Assembly (NCBI GenBank): GCA_033182465.1
Contig: CP137318.1
Coordinates: 3,286,001 to 3,350,000, forward strand
From: Sanghuangporus weigelae
Taxonomy: Eukaryota > Basidiomycota > Agaricomycetes > Hymenochaetales > Hymenochaetaceae
Direction of reading: 5' to 3'
Length of the DNA stretch: 64,000 bases
The stretch's first letter is position 1, and each line of letters begins with the position of its first letter. The position numbers and the translations under genes are program-made. Shown here piece by piece: positions 1-12,075 of this stretch. The notes beneath the pieces are model-generated. The model made no database searches. It saw only the letters and a program-made list of their open reading frames with translations, and had not been told where the DNA came from.

Positions 1-1477
1 CTGGAGATCCCCGTTGAACTTGATACGCCCCGTGCCATCTCAGTCCTGACGAACAACCTGCTTGTCAACTCACCGGGCAATGACTCATCGATTTCTTTGT
101 CATACTTGCCTCATATCATACTCGGCCTGCAGCTACCTAATGGATATCCTACGGATTGTCCACCCATCGTAGCATCTCTGCGCGCAACTCATTCCTGGCT
201 TCCTAGTGAAGCACAACTCGCGTCACTTCTTACGGGAGCATGGACAGAAGGAGAGAGTGTGTTGTGTTACTGGGTCGAGCTCGTGCGTAGCGGAGAATTC
301 CTGGATCGATTACACTTAGTCGATCACTCTGGTCACATACGGTAGGTATGCATCTTCCGAATATCCAGACCAGTATCCCAATCATCTAAGGTCAGGCTCC
401 CACACACAGGATCGCATTCGCTGTTACCACAGCGTCTCATAGAACATGACGCCAGAGTAGCGGCAAGAAAGTTCGCGCAGACCTCCTATCCTTGTTCGAT
501 ATGCTTCACTTCCTTGAAGGGTGCCCGATGCATCCAACTGGAATGTTCGCATGTCTTCTGCCGTGATTGCTTACGGGACTTTTGGAGTTTGTGTATCACA
601 GAAGGCTCCGTAGAACGAGTAGGCTGCGCAGATCCAGCCTGTGTGAAAAGGGGAAGAGCAGCTTCTGAAGAGGAAGTAAGACGTGTCGTGAGTGACAGAG
701 AGATCATAAGATGGAAATGGTTACGAACCAAGAAGGAGATCGAGAAAGGTGAGGACCTTGCTAGTATGTCAAAGTGCAGAACTTGAAGGCAATCAGACCC
801 GACCATTGTGCATTGTCCAATACCAACATGTCAGGCAGCGGTTCCGAAACCAAGTGTGGACCCCAATGCTTCAGCTGCATGGGACAGATTTCGGAGCTGT
901 CCTGCGTGTGGTTTCAACTTCTGTTCCTTTTGCAATCACACTTGGTGAGCGTCTATTATCAATCTTTTCTTCAGTCGCATCGTACTCAATTGTTGATAGG
1001 CACGGCCCTATATCGGCGTGCCCGAAGTCCGTGACGCTCACTGCAGTTATGGAATATCTAGATCTGCCTGAGGGCTCGCCAGAGCGCGCGGCACTAGAGA
1101 GACAGTTTGGGAGAAGCACTTTATTGAAGCTCGTCAAGGAGTATGAGGAGGAGAAATCGACTGCGGAGTGGTTACAGATCTCGACGACAGCATGCCCGGG
1201 ATGTAGCGTCCCGGTAGAGAAATCAGTGGGTTGCAATCATGTATGTAATTGTTTCAATCTCTTTCGAATTACTGAATCGGAACTGCCATTCTTATAGATG
1301 ATGTGTGCTAAATGCAATCAGCATTTCTGTTATCGGTGTGGAGCCAAACTAAGTGCGAGCAATCCTTATGCACATTTCTCCGCTAGGGGCGCAAAGTGCT
1401 ATGGGAAGCTATTTGACTTCAACAATAACTCAGAAGAAGATGGATGGCAACGTGTTGAATGGTTTGAGGCGTTGTAA
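1..1477 (+). CDS. RBR-type E3 ubiquitin ligase, RNF14/Itt1-like (5' end outside window)
   Basis: A RING-between-RING ubiquitin ligase, which passes ubiquitin through a cysteine thioester on the enzyme. The window opens inside an N-terminal RWD-like domain (about 1-340; PNGYPTDCPP fits RWD). After an intron comes RING1 (from about 498, CSICF, then ECSHVFCRDCL and GCADPAC), then the in-between-RING (from about 806, CPIPTCQ and CPACGFNFCSFC). A helical linker leads to RING2 (from about 1,195, CPGC..CAKCNQHFCYRCG). The Cys of VGCNH at about 1,233-1,240 sits where the catalytic residue of the family lies. RWD plus RBR is the RNF14/Itt1 layout. At least four short introns are needed to join the parts. 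The stop TAA is at 1,475-1,477. The family assignment is secure; the substrate is unknown. Confidence 0.88.
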
Positions 1478-1957
1478 AGATCATAGAAGTCGTATGCTAT
1501 GTAACTTGCTTTGAATATATTAACACTAGAATTGACCTCGCTGCGATGACTTTCGCGTTGCCTATATTGACAGACTGTTTCATGGGTTCTCGTTAAAACT
1601 TTGGATGCTAGTGTCTCGGTTTCTAATGTCACGTGATGCTGTACTTGACTTGAAGTGAAGTGAGACCGGGTTGAAGTAGAGACAGACTCATTGCAACTTG
1701 TTCCTTTCCCTCATCGTCGACAGTTGCTGCATGCCCGCACTTGTGCACTGAGCGGTGCTGAGTGTACTTTTTTGTCGTTGTTCTTGCTTTTCTTTCTTTC
1801 TTGTTGCTAGCGCTTTCCTTCACATCGTCGGTATTTTTCAAGCTTTGAGGCGTTAGCACTATATCCTCTTTGCTATACCCCTTGTCTTCCATACCCGCTC
1901 AGCAAGGCAACTGGCGATTAGTAGGCGCAGCGACCTTCCTTATCCGCGTTCACCGAT
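1478..1957. other. Intergenic region between ligase and KH gene
   Basis: 480 bp holding the 3' end of the ligase transcript and the promoter and leader of the KH gene. The part just before 1,958 is C/T-rich, as is common upstream of fungal starts. I see no gene or RNA. Confidence 0.5.
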
Positions 1958-4900
1958 ATGGATATCTACACGACTTCGTTCACTTATCCTCGTATTCCCC
2001 CAACCTCGTTTCCAACATCTACCCTTAATTTTGCCGATCCCTATGCAGCGGGCTTGTTTGCTAATGATTCGCAGGCTGCGAGCTCACTTGTAGCAGACGC
2101 CGATGCCGTTCAGAAGGTCGTTTTGTCTGCGTCGGCGAACCATGGCTGTCTTGTGTCATTCACCAAGGCAGCTCATGGTAGAGGCTGGAACTTTCATTTG
2201 TCAGGCTCTTACCAACAGGTCATGGCCGCCCGTGGAATGATTCTACGCGAGTGTCCAACTCAGGTTTGTCTCTAGCATCTGAAACACTCTCCTTCCGGCT
2301 AACGTAGGTTTCTTAGCACCGGGCATCAATCCGCCTAACGCGTTCCGAAATCCTTGATCTGCCTTCGACTAATCCAGTTGTGAAGCCGGAAGTACGCACT
2401 CGTCTCGATGAAATCGCCGCGCAGACCAATGTGCGCATTGCAGTTGTTAACAGTCCTGGATCATCGTCTCTTGCACCGCCTGATGCTGTGGGTGCGGATG
2501 GAAGCTGGGCAGGACTTGAGACGGAGCGTGTGTGTGAGCTTGCGATATCTGGCAACGGTGTTGACTGCGTAGATATCGCTCGGGTTCGCCTCCTCGTAAT
2601 GCTAGACGAACTGAGCGGTCTTCATTCGGATAGCTACGACATAGATCCGAAACTTCACCCAGTCTTGTCAGGACGTCGTCGTTGTGCCATTCAATCTATC
2701 CAAGAGGAGACCGGGACGAACATTTACTTCCCTTCTCCTTTGCAGGGTCTCGTTGGTCCCGGTGTAGGGCAGTCTCAATCTCCCATCGGAACACCACGAC
2801 AGAACAACAATAGCATCTGGATTACGGGCGAGTTCTTCGGAGTTCAGCGAGCAAAGGACATGCTGAACAAACTTGCTATGCAAAAGGTATAGTGATTGTT
2901 GATCAATTCTTCTTCACATTCTTAATAAATCGACAGAGCAACCAATTAATCCCGAGAGACACGGCAATTCTTCCTCGCAAACTTGATTGGATGCTGACAG
3001 ATCGCATGGACGACCTGAAGACTATCATGAACGATAATGCAACATTCATTAGCTTTCCTCCCATCGGCAGCTCAACTAGCTTAATTACTGTCTACGGCGA
3101 TAATAAAGTCAACATACAACGCACTATTCGATCTATCATGCAACTGGCTTGTCAGTTTTACGTGGCGTCGCTCTGGCTTTTGCCAGTTCAGTTCAATGTG
3201 CTTCTCCCTCCCTCGACTCTCAATCCGGCACAGATGACCACTGTTTTGAAACAGACTTCGGACGTTTCTGGTGCGGAAGTTGTCTTTAAAAGTATGTGCT
3301 TTGAAATGCATGGGCTTGAACACGAAGTACGGGCAGCAGTTTCGATGGTTCTAGAACTTGAGGTAATAAAGGTTAGTCATTCCGTGTTTCCATACAAAAT
3401 CAAACTTATGCCTCTCTCTGTAGGCCTTCCAACACGAGATCCGCTTCCAAATAGAACTCGCCAACGAGCACCGTGATTTCATCAGCGGGAAGAAGAATGG
3501 CAAAATCAACAAAATTATGCAGACGTCGAACATCAAAATCAAGTTTGAAACATTCAATGAACACAACTTTCTCATAGACATCGCAAGCAACGACGTCGGC
3601 GCATTACAGGGACTCAGTCTTTTGCAAGAGGAACTCCCTGCGGAAGTCTCCTTTCATGTACCAGAAGCATATCATAAACGTATTATTGGTGTTGGCGGCA
3701 AGAGTATCCAGCGGATCATGAAGAAATGGGGCGTTTACGTGAAGTTTTCGAATGCGGAAGAGTTCGCGTCACTCGGAGGATATTTGGACAACGAGGACAA
3801 CGTGGTCGCTCGTACGCCAGCGAAAAATGCCATGAATCTAGAAAATCTGAAAGCCGCGGTGATTGAATTGGTGAACCCGAAGGTATGACTTGATTCATGA
3901 TTATCTTTGGGTGGGACGGTGAATTGGCTTTTAGGACCGAGATTATGTTACGGAAAAGATAACTATCCCTCGCAAGTATCACAGGACTTTGCTTGGTGAA
4001 AAGAGCATTTTCATTCATGATATCGAGGGGAAAACGAACTCCAAGTTCCGTTTCCCAGACAAGGAAACGGCTTCAGACATTGTCTCCATTTTCGGACCCG
4101 AGTCTCAGGTTCACATCGCAGCCACGATGCTTCTTGTACGTTCTTCGTACAATATGTATTCTTCCCTCCTAACTCATTGTTTTAGGACCACGTTCCCTTC
4201 GAAGTTGAATTCGCTCTTCCGCCGAGCTCTGATGTGGGTCGCGTGTGCGGCTCTTCGGACTTTATGGCGTTTACGGAACGTATCAAACGCGATTTCCAAG
4301 TCTCCATTGTCCCGATCGTCAGGAAAAAGCCGAATAATTCGCCGTCCCTCTCCTCTGATGAATGCTCAATCAAGTTTGTTTGCCAGCGTAGCAATAGCGA
4401 TTTCCTCGTAACGGCACGCGAACATCTTGAACAATTTCTTATATCGCAAAATGTTCCGGTTTACCCTACGTACAGGACGCACCGACGCGCAGACTCATTC
4501 CAGGAATCGTTGCCACATTTTGACAGCAAGCTTCTTTCCGCTGCGCACAGTAACAAATCCGCGTCTTTCAGCCTTCCATCTCGCCATCTTACGACTAACA
4601 TTCCTCCGGCTCCAGCCGAGACGTCGGTGGACAGGAGATTGAGATTGGCTAGTTCTACGCCGGATGTCAAGGCATTGTTTGACAATCATAGCCGCGGGCA
4701 TGTTCACAGCCATTCCGCACAGCACACCTCTTCGTTCTTGTACAATATTGAACAAGAGGATAACGCGGAAACAGATTCTGTTTATGACTCACCCTCTGCT
4801 GACTATTGGACACCGCTCCCCACGATTGTGAGTATCGTTTCCGTATCGAAGTTTCTGTGTAAAATTCACACCTTTTTTTGTAGAGTACTCAACCGCCATT

Positions 4901-5288
4901 AGCACGGACACATCAATCAGAGGATGCTATTAAGCGCGGCTCAGATTCGCTCTTACAGGAGAAAATCAAGGAGAAACTCAATAAGCCACGATCAGTGCAA
5001 AGTCGTGCTCAGTCGCTTGATCTTACCTTCCAGCTTTCGCGGATAACAGAGGCAGGATCTGGTCAACCCGAGTCACCAAATAGCTCCATACCTGATGAAG
5101 ATGTTTCTCGTCCGACATCCGCGACTCTTCCGAACTTCCCGAGCGTGTATGCTCCTCCTGCATCTGCGAACGCAGGCATGGGTATGCCTTTACGTGCAAA
5201 CACTCTTCAGGCCAGCAGAGCCGCTCGTATATTGGACGATGAGAGTGTTGAAGAAGTCAACCGAGTCATGTCTAACCTTGGTCTGTAG
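1958..5288 (+). CDS. Multi-KH-domain RNA-binding protein (vigilin/Khd4-like)
   Basis: A large cytoplasmic-type RNA-binding protein with several K-homology modules, spread over about seven exons with short introns (for example near 2,264-2,316, 2,888-2,935, 3,885-3,934, 4,136-4,184 and 4,828-4,883). The best KH module is at about 3,650-3,890, where HKRIIGVGGKSIQRI carries an intact GxxG loop. Others are degenerate: HPVLSGRRRCAIQSI at about 2,656-2,710 and YHRTLLGEKSIFIHDI at about 3,978-4,030. Further KH-like folds probably lie at 2,100-2,260 and 2,400-2,620. The C-terminal 300 residues are Ser/Pro-rich and look disordered. The architecture recalls the vigilin/Scp160 family and Ustilago Khd4 (family resemblance, not proven orthology). 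A likely role is mRNA stability or localisation. The start is the first ATG of the KH-containing frame, and the stop is TAG at 5,286-5,288. Confidence 0.82.
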
Positions 5289-5738
5289 AGATCGAAGAGC
5301 ACACTGGCGTTTTTGATCTATTTTTTTCAACCATTTCTAAAAAAAGAGCGCATCACAGTCCAGGGGTTTATCGGAGAACACAAAACACATCCTTATTTCA
5401 TCTTGCTTATTGTTGCAATCTCTACTCCAGACTGTTCTTTGTCTAGTTGTCGTTTCTTCTATCATGCACAAAAGATTCTGTTTTACGCTGTCTTTTTTGG
5501 TCAGGCTACATCAATATTTTAGACGATCTGCTCGCGCAATATCTACACTACTTTGTTTTTCTTCTCTGTGTTCCGCATCTTCTATTGTAAAATGTACATC
5601 ACTGATATGGCACAGGAGGTCAGTTTTTACAGCCCAATCTCATTATTTTTATCGTCTTCCATTCTGGAGGGTTCTGATGTATTACCCAATAAGCTGCGTC
5701 CCGCGAAGTGTCTTATATTAAATTAATACAGAAGATCA
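5289..5738. other. Convergent intergenic region (3' ends of KH gene and VMA5)
   Basis: 450 bp between two tail-to-tail genes. It is AT-rich with T-runs and must hold both 3' UTRs and poly(A) signals. I see no gene in it. Confidence 0.5.
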
Positions 5739-7376
5739 TTAATTCACAATCCATGGCACGTCAAACACTACGAAATCAAGGAACTCCTGCTCCATGAGAG
5801 TCTGGTATTCACCGAGAAACTCTTCGCCTCCACCTCCGGCACTCACTTTCACCCGGACGCTATTAGAACGAGGCGCTAAATACGCAAAGTGTGCGTTTAG
5901 GATAGCGAGAATTTTCTTCTGTGTTTTAGGCTGGGGCTTATGATCAAGGAAACCAGATAAGTCAGTGTACTGGCGTCCTGTTAAGGGGAAACATGTCTCA
6001 CCAGAATAGTGATTCCGATATAGTTGGCAGGAAGACCGTAACGAAGCACGCTCTCCACGAATAACCTCAAAACTTTCAGATGCACAAGGAGCTTGAACGC
6101 TTCGGAGAAGTTTGTCCTCGAGATACGTAGGAGTTCGGTCTGATCGATAAGATTAGACAATATCTAACAACTAGGAAATTGAGAGACGAACCCAGAGCTC
6201 TCTCTCTGTTGTCCCGGCCAGCTCAAGCTCTTGCTGATGTTTCAAGGCGAGTTCGTCTGTGTACATGAAATCCCGTACAATGAACCTATTAGTGATAATA
6301 TTGTTAGATATAAGCGCCTGAACGCAATGCTCTAAATTGTATACTTGTTTTCTCGGCATTTCTGTGCAAACTCGTCCCGTACTCTCTTGAATATAATTAC
6401 GGCAAATAGAGAATATTCATCATCAGATGCGACTAGTCTGACAGCATTTCAGGTCTAAATAACGAATAAAGGAAGCAAATCGGGCTCACTTTGAAGATCG
6501 AGGAACAACCATGGATGAAAGACGTTCATATTTTGAGTTCCAACCCTTCACAAGTGCTCTACCGTAGCGTCAGGGACGTTGAATTAAATCTTATTGGATG
6601 CAACGAACTTCGGAACAGCAACAAATACGGTCTCCATGTATTCCGAATCCTCTATAATGTCTTCTTTTGAAACGACTTCCACTAGTGAGCGTACGGATAG
6701 GTTGCCTCTGAATGATAGCAAATGAGGGTTGCACTTCTGATAAAGGTGACAGTGAACATACGTTCGCTTTCTCTGCATCTGTATTAATTGGCCCTTCGCT
6801 ATGTTGTAGTTGTTTAACTTCGCCTTCATGACGTTATCTATAGATGTCACTTCCTGTATACCAATAGCATACAATCAGGTGACTGCTGATGCATTGCAAC
6901 GTAATTCCTGCCGCTCACTTTGTTGAGGACATCCGCAATCTCCTTCGAACTCTTCTGAACGCTATATCGGCCCTCGTTCCACTTCCAATCTTCTAGAATG
7001 TAGTTCTCCACAGGACATTCATCTACTAAGGTATGTTGACTTAGTTTCTGAGGGTCATTGTTGAGGAGGTTCCGGAGCGTGTCGACAATCTTCGCCACAA
7101 CCGAGGTAAAGTACGCGTCTTGCTTTGGTAGATCTTCAGATAGAGAAACCAGGAGATCCAGGGTCCCTGTCTTGATACGCATAGTAAGAGTTATCGGTTG
7201 TATGTACATTAGTATGCCTATAATACCTTGAAAGATGGGATGGCGAATTCATTGATATTTCTTCTGGAGAAGGAGCGCGTCTGCTGTTGAATTTTGGACG
7301 CTAATTCTTCGACGACGCCTTCTGAGTCTCCATCATGTGGCACAGAAACAAGCCAAGTGCTTTGTTCGGAGGGCAT
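5739..7376 (-). CDS. VMA5: V-type proton ATPase subunit C
   Basis: Subunit C of the vacuolar H+-ATPase, the peripheral-stalk subunit that bridges V1 and Vo and is released when the pump disassembles. The N-terminal exon reads [16 protein letters not shown] (start codon at 7,374-7,376). After an intron with a TACTAAT branch point comes [20 protein letters not shown]. Later exons give [56 protein letters not shown] and [14 protein letters not shown], ending in FDVPWIVN at stop 5,739-5,741. Order and spacing match the family along its whole length (about 390 residues). At least six introns are present. The upstream region is short: a repeat-arm boundary lies 124 bp before the ATG, so the promoter may be partly transposon-derived. 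Confidence 0.93.
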
Positions 7377-7514
7377 TATCCCTTCGAAATGTCAAGTCCA
7401 ATGCAAGCAAGAAACAGAATGAGGATGGGTCGTGTGTCGAGAGTGCCTCCAAGTCCAAGCCAGTGGGTGATGCACGTGACTTTGGTTTTTGTTTGTTTAC
7501 TGCCTTTTTCATAA

Positions 7515-8019
7515 GGGCCTGTTCGGCTGCAGCGTGATCTGAGATATTCCCTGCCAAAAAATGCCGCGTGATTTGAGATGATGTAGAGGTGTGATCTGAA
7601 GTTGAGGTGAGCGTTCGGTGCACTTTCAGAAATCACGTTCTCACATCACTTCCCTGCCAAATGGACCTCTATCTCAAAAACAGCTCCGACCTGTTTTTCA
7701 GATAGCGGTATCTCACATCATCTGCCACTATCTCATCCATACACGACAACTCAACCACAAAAAAATTAATTAAAAATCACAAAAATAATCTATCCATACG
7801 GGCGCACTGCTCCCCAGTTGAAATTGAATTTTTACATGCCTGCAATGTGGTGCTATGGGCTCTCAGAAAAAGTGAGGGTTTGGGACCAGCCGCGAGATGG
7901 GGAGTGCAAAACCATTCCCACACGGTTGAGGTACTCAACTTGCCTCAACTCTTGCACACTTGCATGTTGCAATTGAGGGAAATCACGATCTCACATCACG
8001 CTGCAGCCGAACAGGCTCT
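7515..8019. mobile_element. Tourist-like (PIF/Harbinger) MITE in the left arm
   Basis: 505-bp non-coding element. The left terminal repeat starts GGGCCTGTTCGGCTGCAGCG. The right end, reverse-complemented, starts AGAGCCTGTTCGGCTGCAGC. It is flanked by TAA at 7,512-7,514 and 8,020-8,022. The right arm (around 24,233-24,241) reads through the same site with a single TAA, so it is an empty-site control. A 3-bp TAA duplication and GGGCCTGTT-type ends are typical of Tourist/PIF-Harbinger MITEs. The interior has further subterminal copies of the CACATCA/TGATGTGA-type motif and no transposase. Confidence 0.85.
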
Positions 8020-8136
8020 TAAGTATTGTCACACCCGCGTTTCATGTGCTCTGACGCGTCCGAGCCAAAACAGCAAAAACTCAAGTAAATGGCGATTTTC
8101 TCTGTCAATTCTGCATGTTTCATGCCCAATTAGCAC

Positions 8137-9717
8137 TCAAAAAAACGAGCTAGTTCGCCCATGTAGATGTATGTAGAAATATTTGTGATTTGTTGCCTGT
8201 GTGTGTCGGAACAAAACAAACAACTTCACCGAGCCGTGCTCCAAAGGGATATCTGGACTGCTCGCAATATTATTCCTCCTCGCACAAGCCATAATATATT
8301 TTCCCTCTGATCCGTAAATTAAGTCTATAAACATGGCACTGCTCTGGCGAAGTTTCGTATCGTTTTGTACAGTGTTTGTGTGGGAAACACCAGGCAATTT
8401 CGTCAATCCTTGTTCCAGTGGGTCATCTGGACTGTTCAAAAAATCATTCCTCTTCACACAAGCCAGTCATAGTTTTTCTCTTGATCTGTAAATTAGGTCT
8501 ATATGCCTTGCAATGCTCTGGTAAGGTTTCCGATATGTTCCGTGCAGTATTTGTGCAACAGTGCAAGTGTCTTTTGTCTCTGCAGCATTCTCAGAACCCC
8601 TTTCTAGTGCTGCAACTGCCTCAGGACTATCATTTGAAGGCAACAAATCCCAAACTTGCTTGTATCTAAAGAAATCATTATAGTATTCATTCCCTATGCT
8701 CGATGTGATGCTTCTATTTATGCAATCTACGAGAGGCTGTGGCTCACTCCTACCTGCATCAATTTCCGCACCTTTCCAATACATCCTGCTTCATCACAAT
8801 GCTTCTCTGTCGCAGCCAGATAGTATCTCTAGTATGCATGAGCAGAACGAGAGGCAGTGAATGCCATGGTGCTATGGGTGACAATATGGGATCAATGCAG
8901 TCCAGAGATGTAGTCAGACAGCAAATCTGGCAGACCCACCGTCAATTCCGCTCACAATCACAGGCTGCACCTTGACATACTTCTCTTTTCTTCCCCGTTG
9001 TCACCACAGTGGGTCATCCCACCTATCTGACCTTATTTCAGCTGCACCAAAGAGGTGAGAAGCAGCAAGCCAGGTAAGTAGCACGTATCTTAGCGTTTGC
9101 GACTGTACCGTATCCACTTACCATTCAATGGTCAAGCAAGTGATGGCGCCAATAGTACCGCTATATCCTGTGCAAACATTGTGGCCATTGCAATCGAACT
9201 TTCTCTAACAGAGCCTCTGAGTCCAATCGCCGCATATTCCATTGGCTGTAAGTCGATCTTCTATTTCCACAGGCCTCTTGGGCCCTCACGCATGCTCTGC
9301 CCAGAATAAAATCTGCAGCAAATGAACCATTGCCGTTATGGTCGTCTGCTTTCTCCATTCAATTTGCCAAGTAGGCCTTCTTTGTCTGTGACAGAGATGC
9401 TCTTCTGATGCTCCTGGAAGAGTTGGATGTGTTGCAAATAGCGACAGCTTACCAGGCTCCGCACGTCTTCGTGCGATCTCAGATACAGGGACAGGAAGTC
9501 TGCATCAGCACCGATAGTGGAGAGATGAGATAGGGATGAGAAGAGACATACCGAAACTGATGAAGCAAGAGGATGCCACAGGGACACGAGACAGCAACAA
9601 ATTCAGTGCATGCAAAGCACCTGGATTGAGCCACACAGGAGCTAGCTCATGGTTTTCGTAGACGCACTTAGCTGCCCTTGTCTGCAATGAACGAAAAGGT
9701 GTATCTGGACCAGTCAA
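8137..9717 (-). other. Unrecognised ORF group in left arm
   Basis: Mirror of 22,541-24,121. Five short open frames on the minus strand (8,137-8,457; 8,467-8,784; 9,161-9,358; 9,336-9,587; 9,505-9,717) may be exons of one transposon-borne gene. Typical segments are TPFRSLQTRAAKCVYENHEL, WLNPGALHALNLLL and HIDLIYRSREKL. I do not recognise a family. The frames survive in both arms with only a few amino-acid changes, which may simply reflect how recent the duplication is. Confidence 0.3.
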
Positions 9718-9996
9718 AGCCGCCTGAGCATATGCATCATCATATATGTAACTTCACCTAGGTTCCCACTAGCCAGATATCATTCTGTTTTGTATCTATT
9801 GCCGCCGGGAATCTGTTCAGACCTACAGGAATAATCCATTTGAGCCACCTCCAGAGCTGCCAACAGTGCATGGAGGAGCCAAAAGACACACGACAGACAA
9901 ACATGGATGTAAACCAAAGAGAAGTGATGATTACGGCACATGCGTCATGCTGTGAGTGTAAGTGTGTGACGCCTTTCTGCTTTTGGCATAACCACC

Positions 9997-10380
9997 ATGA
10001 CTCGCGGAAAGCCTCTCTCAAATGATGCCCGACAGATCATACAGAATCTGTTTGAGGCCAAGGAGTTTAGCGCAAATCATCTTTCTGCTCTAACGGGCAT
10101 CAACCGCCGGACAATATTCCACATTAACCAGCAGGTTCAGGAGACTGGCAGCATCAAGAGAGACGGTTTGTGGACAGGAAGGCCAAGGATACTGGAATAT
10201 CCGAATGTCCATGTGAGCCCTCTGAGTGTATTGTCGCCTGCTGAGCTGCTCATTATGCTGTCAGTATCTACTCAGTGCCGTCAACTTCTGTAGGGATCTG
10301 TTTCTTGATGAACTTAAGAACATGTTAGGCGAAGCATCTGGTAAATTCGTCTCGGATTCGATGGTATGGCGGACACTAGA
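9997..10380 (+). pseudogene. Truncated Tc1/mariner-like transposase, left arm
   Basis: The N-terminal DNA-binding part only. MTRGKPLSNDARQIIQNLFE and FSANHLSALTGINRRTIF form a helix-turn-helix, followed by the GRPRIL linker motif typical of Tc1 transposases. An apparent intron (about 10,213-10,276) leads to DLFLDELKNMLGEA and VSDSMVWRTLERA, the second HTH ending. The DDE catalytic domain should start next, but the frame runs into unrelated repeat DNA at about 10,380. The copy is therefore inactive. It extends 49 bp further than its partner in the right arm. Confidence 0.78.
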
Positions 10381-10383
10381 GCG

Positions 10384-10704
10384 CGCTGTAGCACACTGGC
10401 CCCTCCTGTGCCAGTACACTCATACTATGACTCCCTCCCACTGCAGATACCATATCCCAGTGCCGCCTACACCTCAGAGTGTGAGGGCATACTCCTACTG
10501 CACTCAAGACACCATTTGAGTATGTTTCTACTGATTCCAGCACATGTACTGTACTGCGGTGCCCTCCTAAGGCCCAGATCGATCTGCCGATGGCTCCCTG
10601 GCACTCAGACATGTCTGCCAATGACTCCTACCTAGCACCAGGCACTATAGGACACATCCCTCAGTGACTACAGGCTGCCGATCTTATAATTTACCATACA
10701 TACT
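10384..10704 (-). repeat. Old inverted fragment of the LTR end
   Basis: About 320 bp that match, in reverse complement, the last 320 bp of the direct repeats ending at 15,288 and 21,918. Roughly one base in eight differs, mostly C/T or G/A. It is thus much older than the near-identical repeats inside the island. The match stops exactly where the LTR-element 5' edge (TGAAAGGATC, 10,705) begins. Confidence 0.65.
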
Positions 10705-10769
10705 GAAAGGATCTGGTCAAAAACTCGCATCAGGATCGACACGATCAGCTTTCCAAATGCTGAAGAGTA

Positions 10770-12075
10770 AGACTAAAGCTTGGGAGCGTACGAAGTCGTT
10801 ACGACCAGTTCCGCGGTATTTCGACTGGTTTCGCCCGGTTCCGACTGGTTTCGCTGGAGCGAGGGGACTTAGCAAGAACGCCATAGTCTAAATGGCACGT
10901 GCACCGTTCCGTGATCGGCCATCATATAAGACACGGCGGAAGAATCACGCGACAATCCTACACGCGTCAATCACAAGTCTCCGGATCCCGGATCCGTACT
11001 CCTGACAAAGAGATTTGACCCTGCAGCGTCATCCACAGTCCCTCTCCCATTCAAAATGTCGCAGATTGCCCTGTAAGGCTAGCCGAGGTCTTTTCAAGTC
11101 TTTTCCCCAAGTTCCGACTTGTTCCGCTCAAAGACACCCGGTTCCGAAGGCTTCGCTTATGATCTCACCTTTCTATATGTGTCCCGTTTATTTCTTTATG
11201 CTCTCGTTCCTACCATGCTTAGTATTGTTTCTTTCTGTTTTATGTGTCCCTTAACCATTCATATGCGCCCCTCTCCATGGTGGATAAGTGATATGCGTTC
11301 CCCTTTTTTCTTATGGCTTATGTTTTCTGACCGATGGGAGGCTCAGTTTGGACGCTTAGTATAAATTTAGCACGACTCTCGTAGTGGAGAGGGGGGGAGT
11401 TCTCACACCGTCTCTAGTCCCCCAGCTTCGAGTTCTTCTTGTTCGTAGAAAACTCTCTCGTCTCTAAAGCATAATATACGATATTTCGTGTTCTGTACAG
11501 TCGATCGGTGACCTCTCTTTGCAGCAGAGCCGTTCGTACGTTCGTATAGTTCGCCTGGTTCATATAAAGGACCCATCCTGTCTCTGTCATCCGGATCGAA
11601 ACTTCATTGCGTGTTCCGATCGGTTTCGCTGGTTTCGCTCGTAACCCAGTTACTTAGCGTGCCACGTGCTTTCGGTCTCGTAACACCTTCCTCTCTCCAC
11701 TGTCGTCGGAAAAGGACACCATATTATCCCTTTCCATCACCGTAAAGTCCCTCCGTCTCTTGTATCACGTTAAGGTCGCTCAGCTACCGTCCCCGTCCTT
11801 CATATCACGTTTCGAATCGTTACGCCGCGTTCCGACACTTTAGACTCCAAGTGAGATCGGCTGCCGTCGCTTCCCAGTGAGTTAGCACGGTCGATTAGTC
11901 ACGTTCAAGTTGGTGGTTCGACTAGCGTAGCCTTAGTTAGATTAGTTCTCGTGCCTTGTGTAAGTCGGCTTTAGTCCAGAGCTCGCAGTTGAGCCGGAGA
12001 GTCGATTTAGCCTTTGCACCGCCACCATCAATCTCGGGAGAAGCCCATCCTCGGAATCCTTCCTCGAGCGCTTCC
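10770..12075. other. Left-only insert within the long terminal region, possibly a solo LTR
   Basis: About 1.3 kb present only in the left terminal region. It has repeated GTTCCG/GTTTCGCTGG words near 10,805-10,865, a TATAA near 11,360 followed by a G-run and C/T-rich leader-like DNA, and no convincing coding frame. A promoter-like centre without genes would fit a solitary LTR of another family, but I cannot find a target duplication. The identity is an inference. Confidence 0.3.

Larger units (their letters stand above)
7500..10331 (+). repeat. Left arm of the 2,324-bp inverted repeat (plus inserted MITE)
   Basis: Reverse-complement copy of 21,927-24,250. Leaving out the MITE and one copy of its target duplication (508 bp), the arm is 2,324 bp, exactly the length of its partner, so no indels separate the two. 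The outer end begins CTGCCTTTTTCATAAGTATT and is flanked by TA on both sides of the island (7,498-7,499 and 24,251-24,252). This would fit a Tc1/mariner-type TA target duplication. The arm holds unrecognised minus-strand ORFs and a truncated transposase. The inner end is where similarity to the right arm stops, inside the transposase. Confidence 0.88.
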
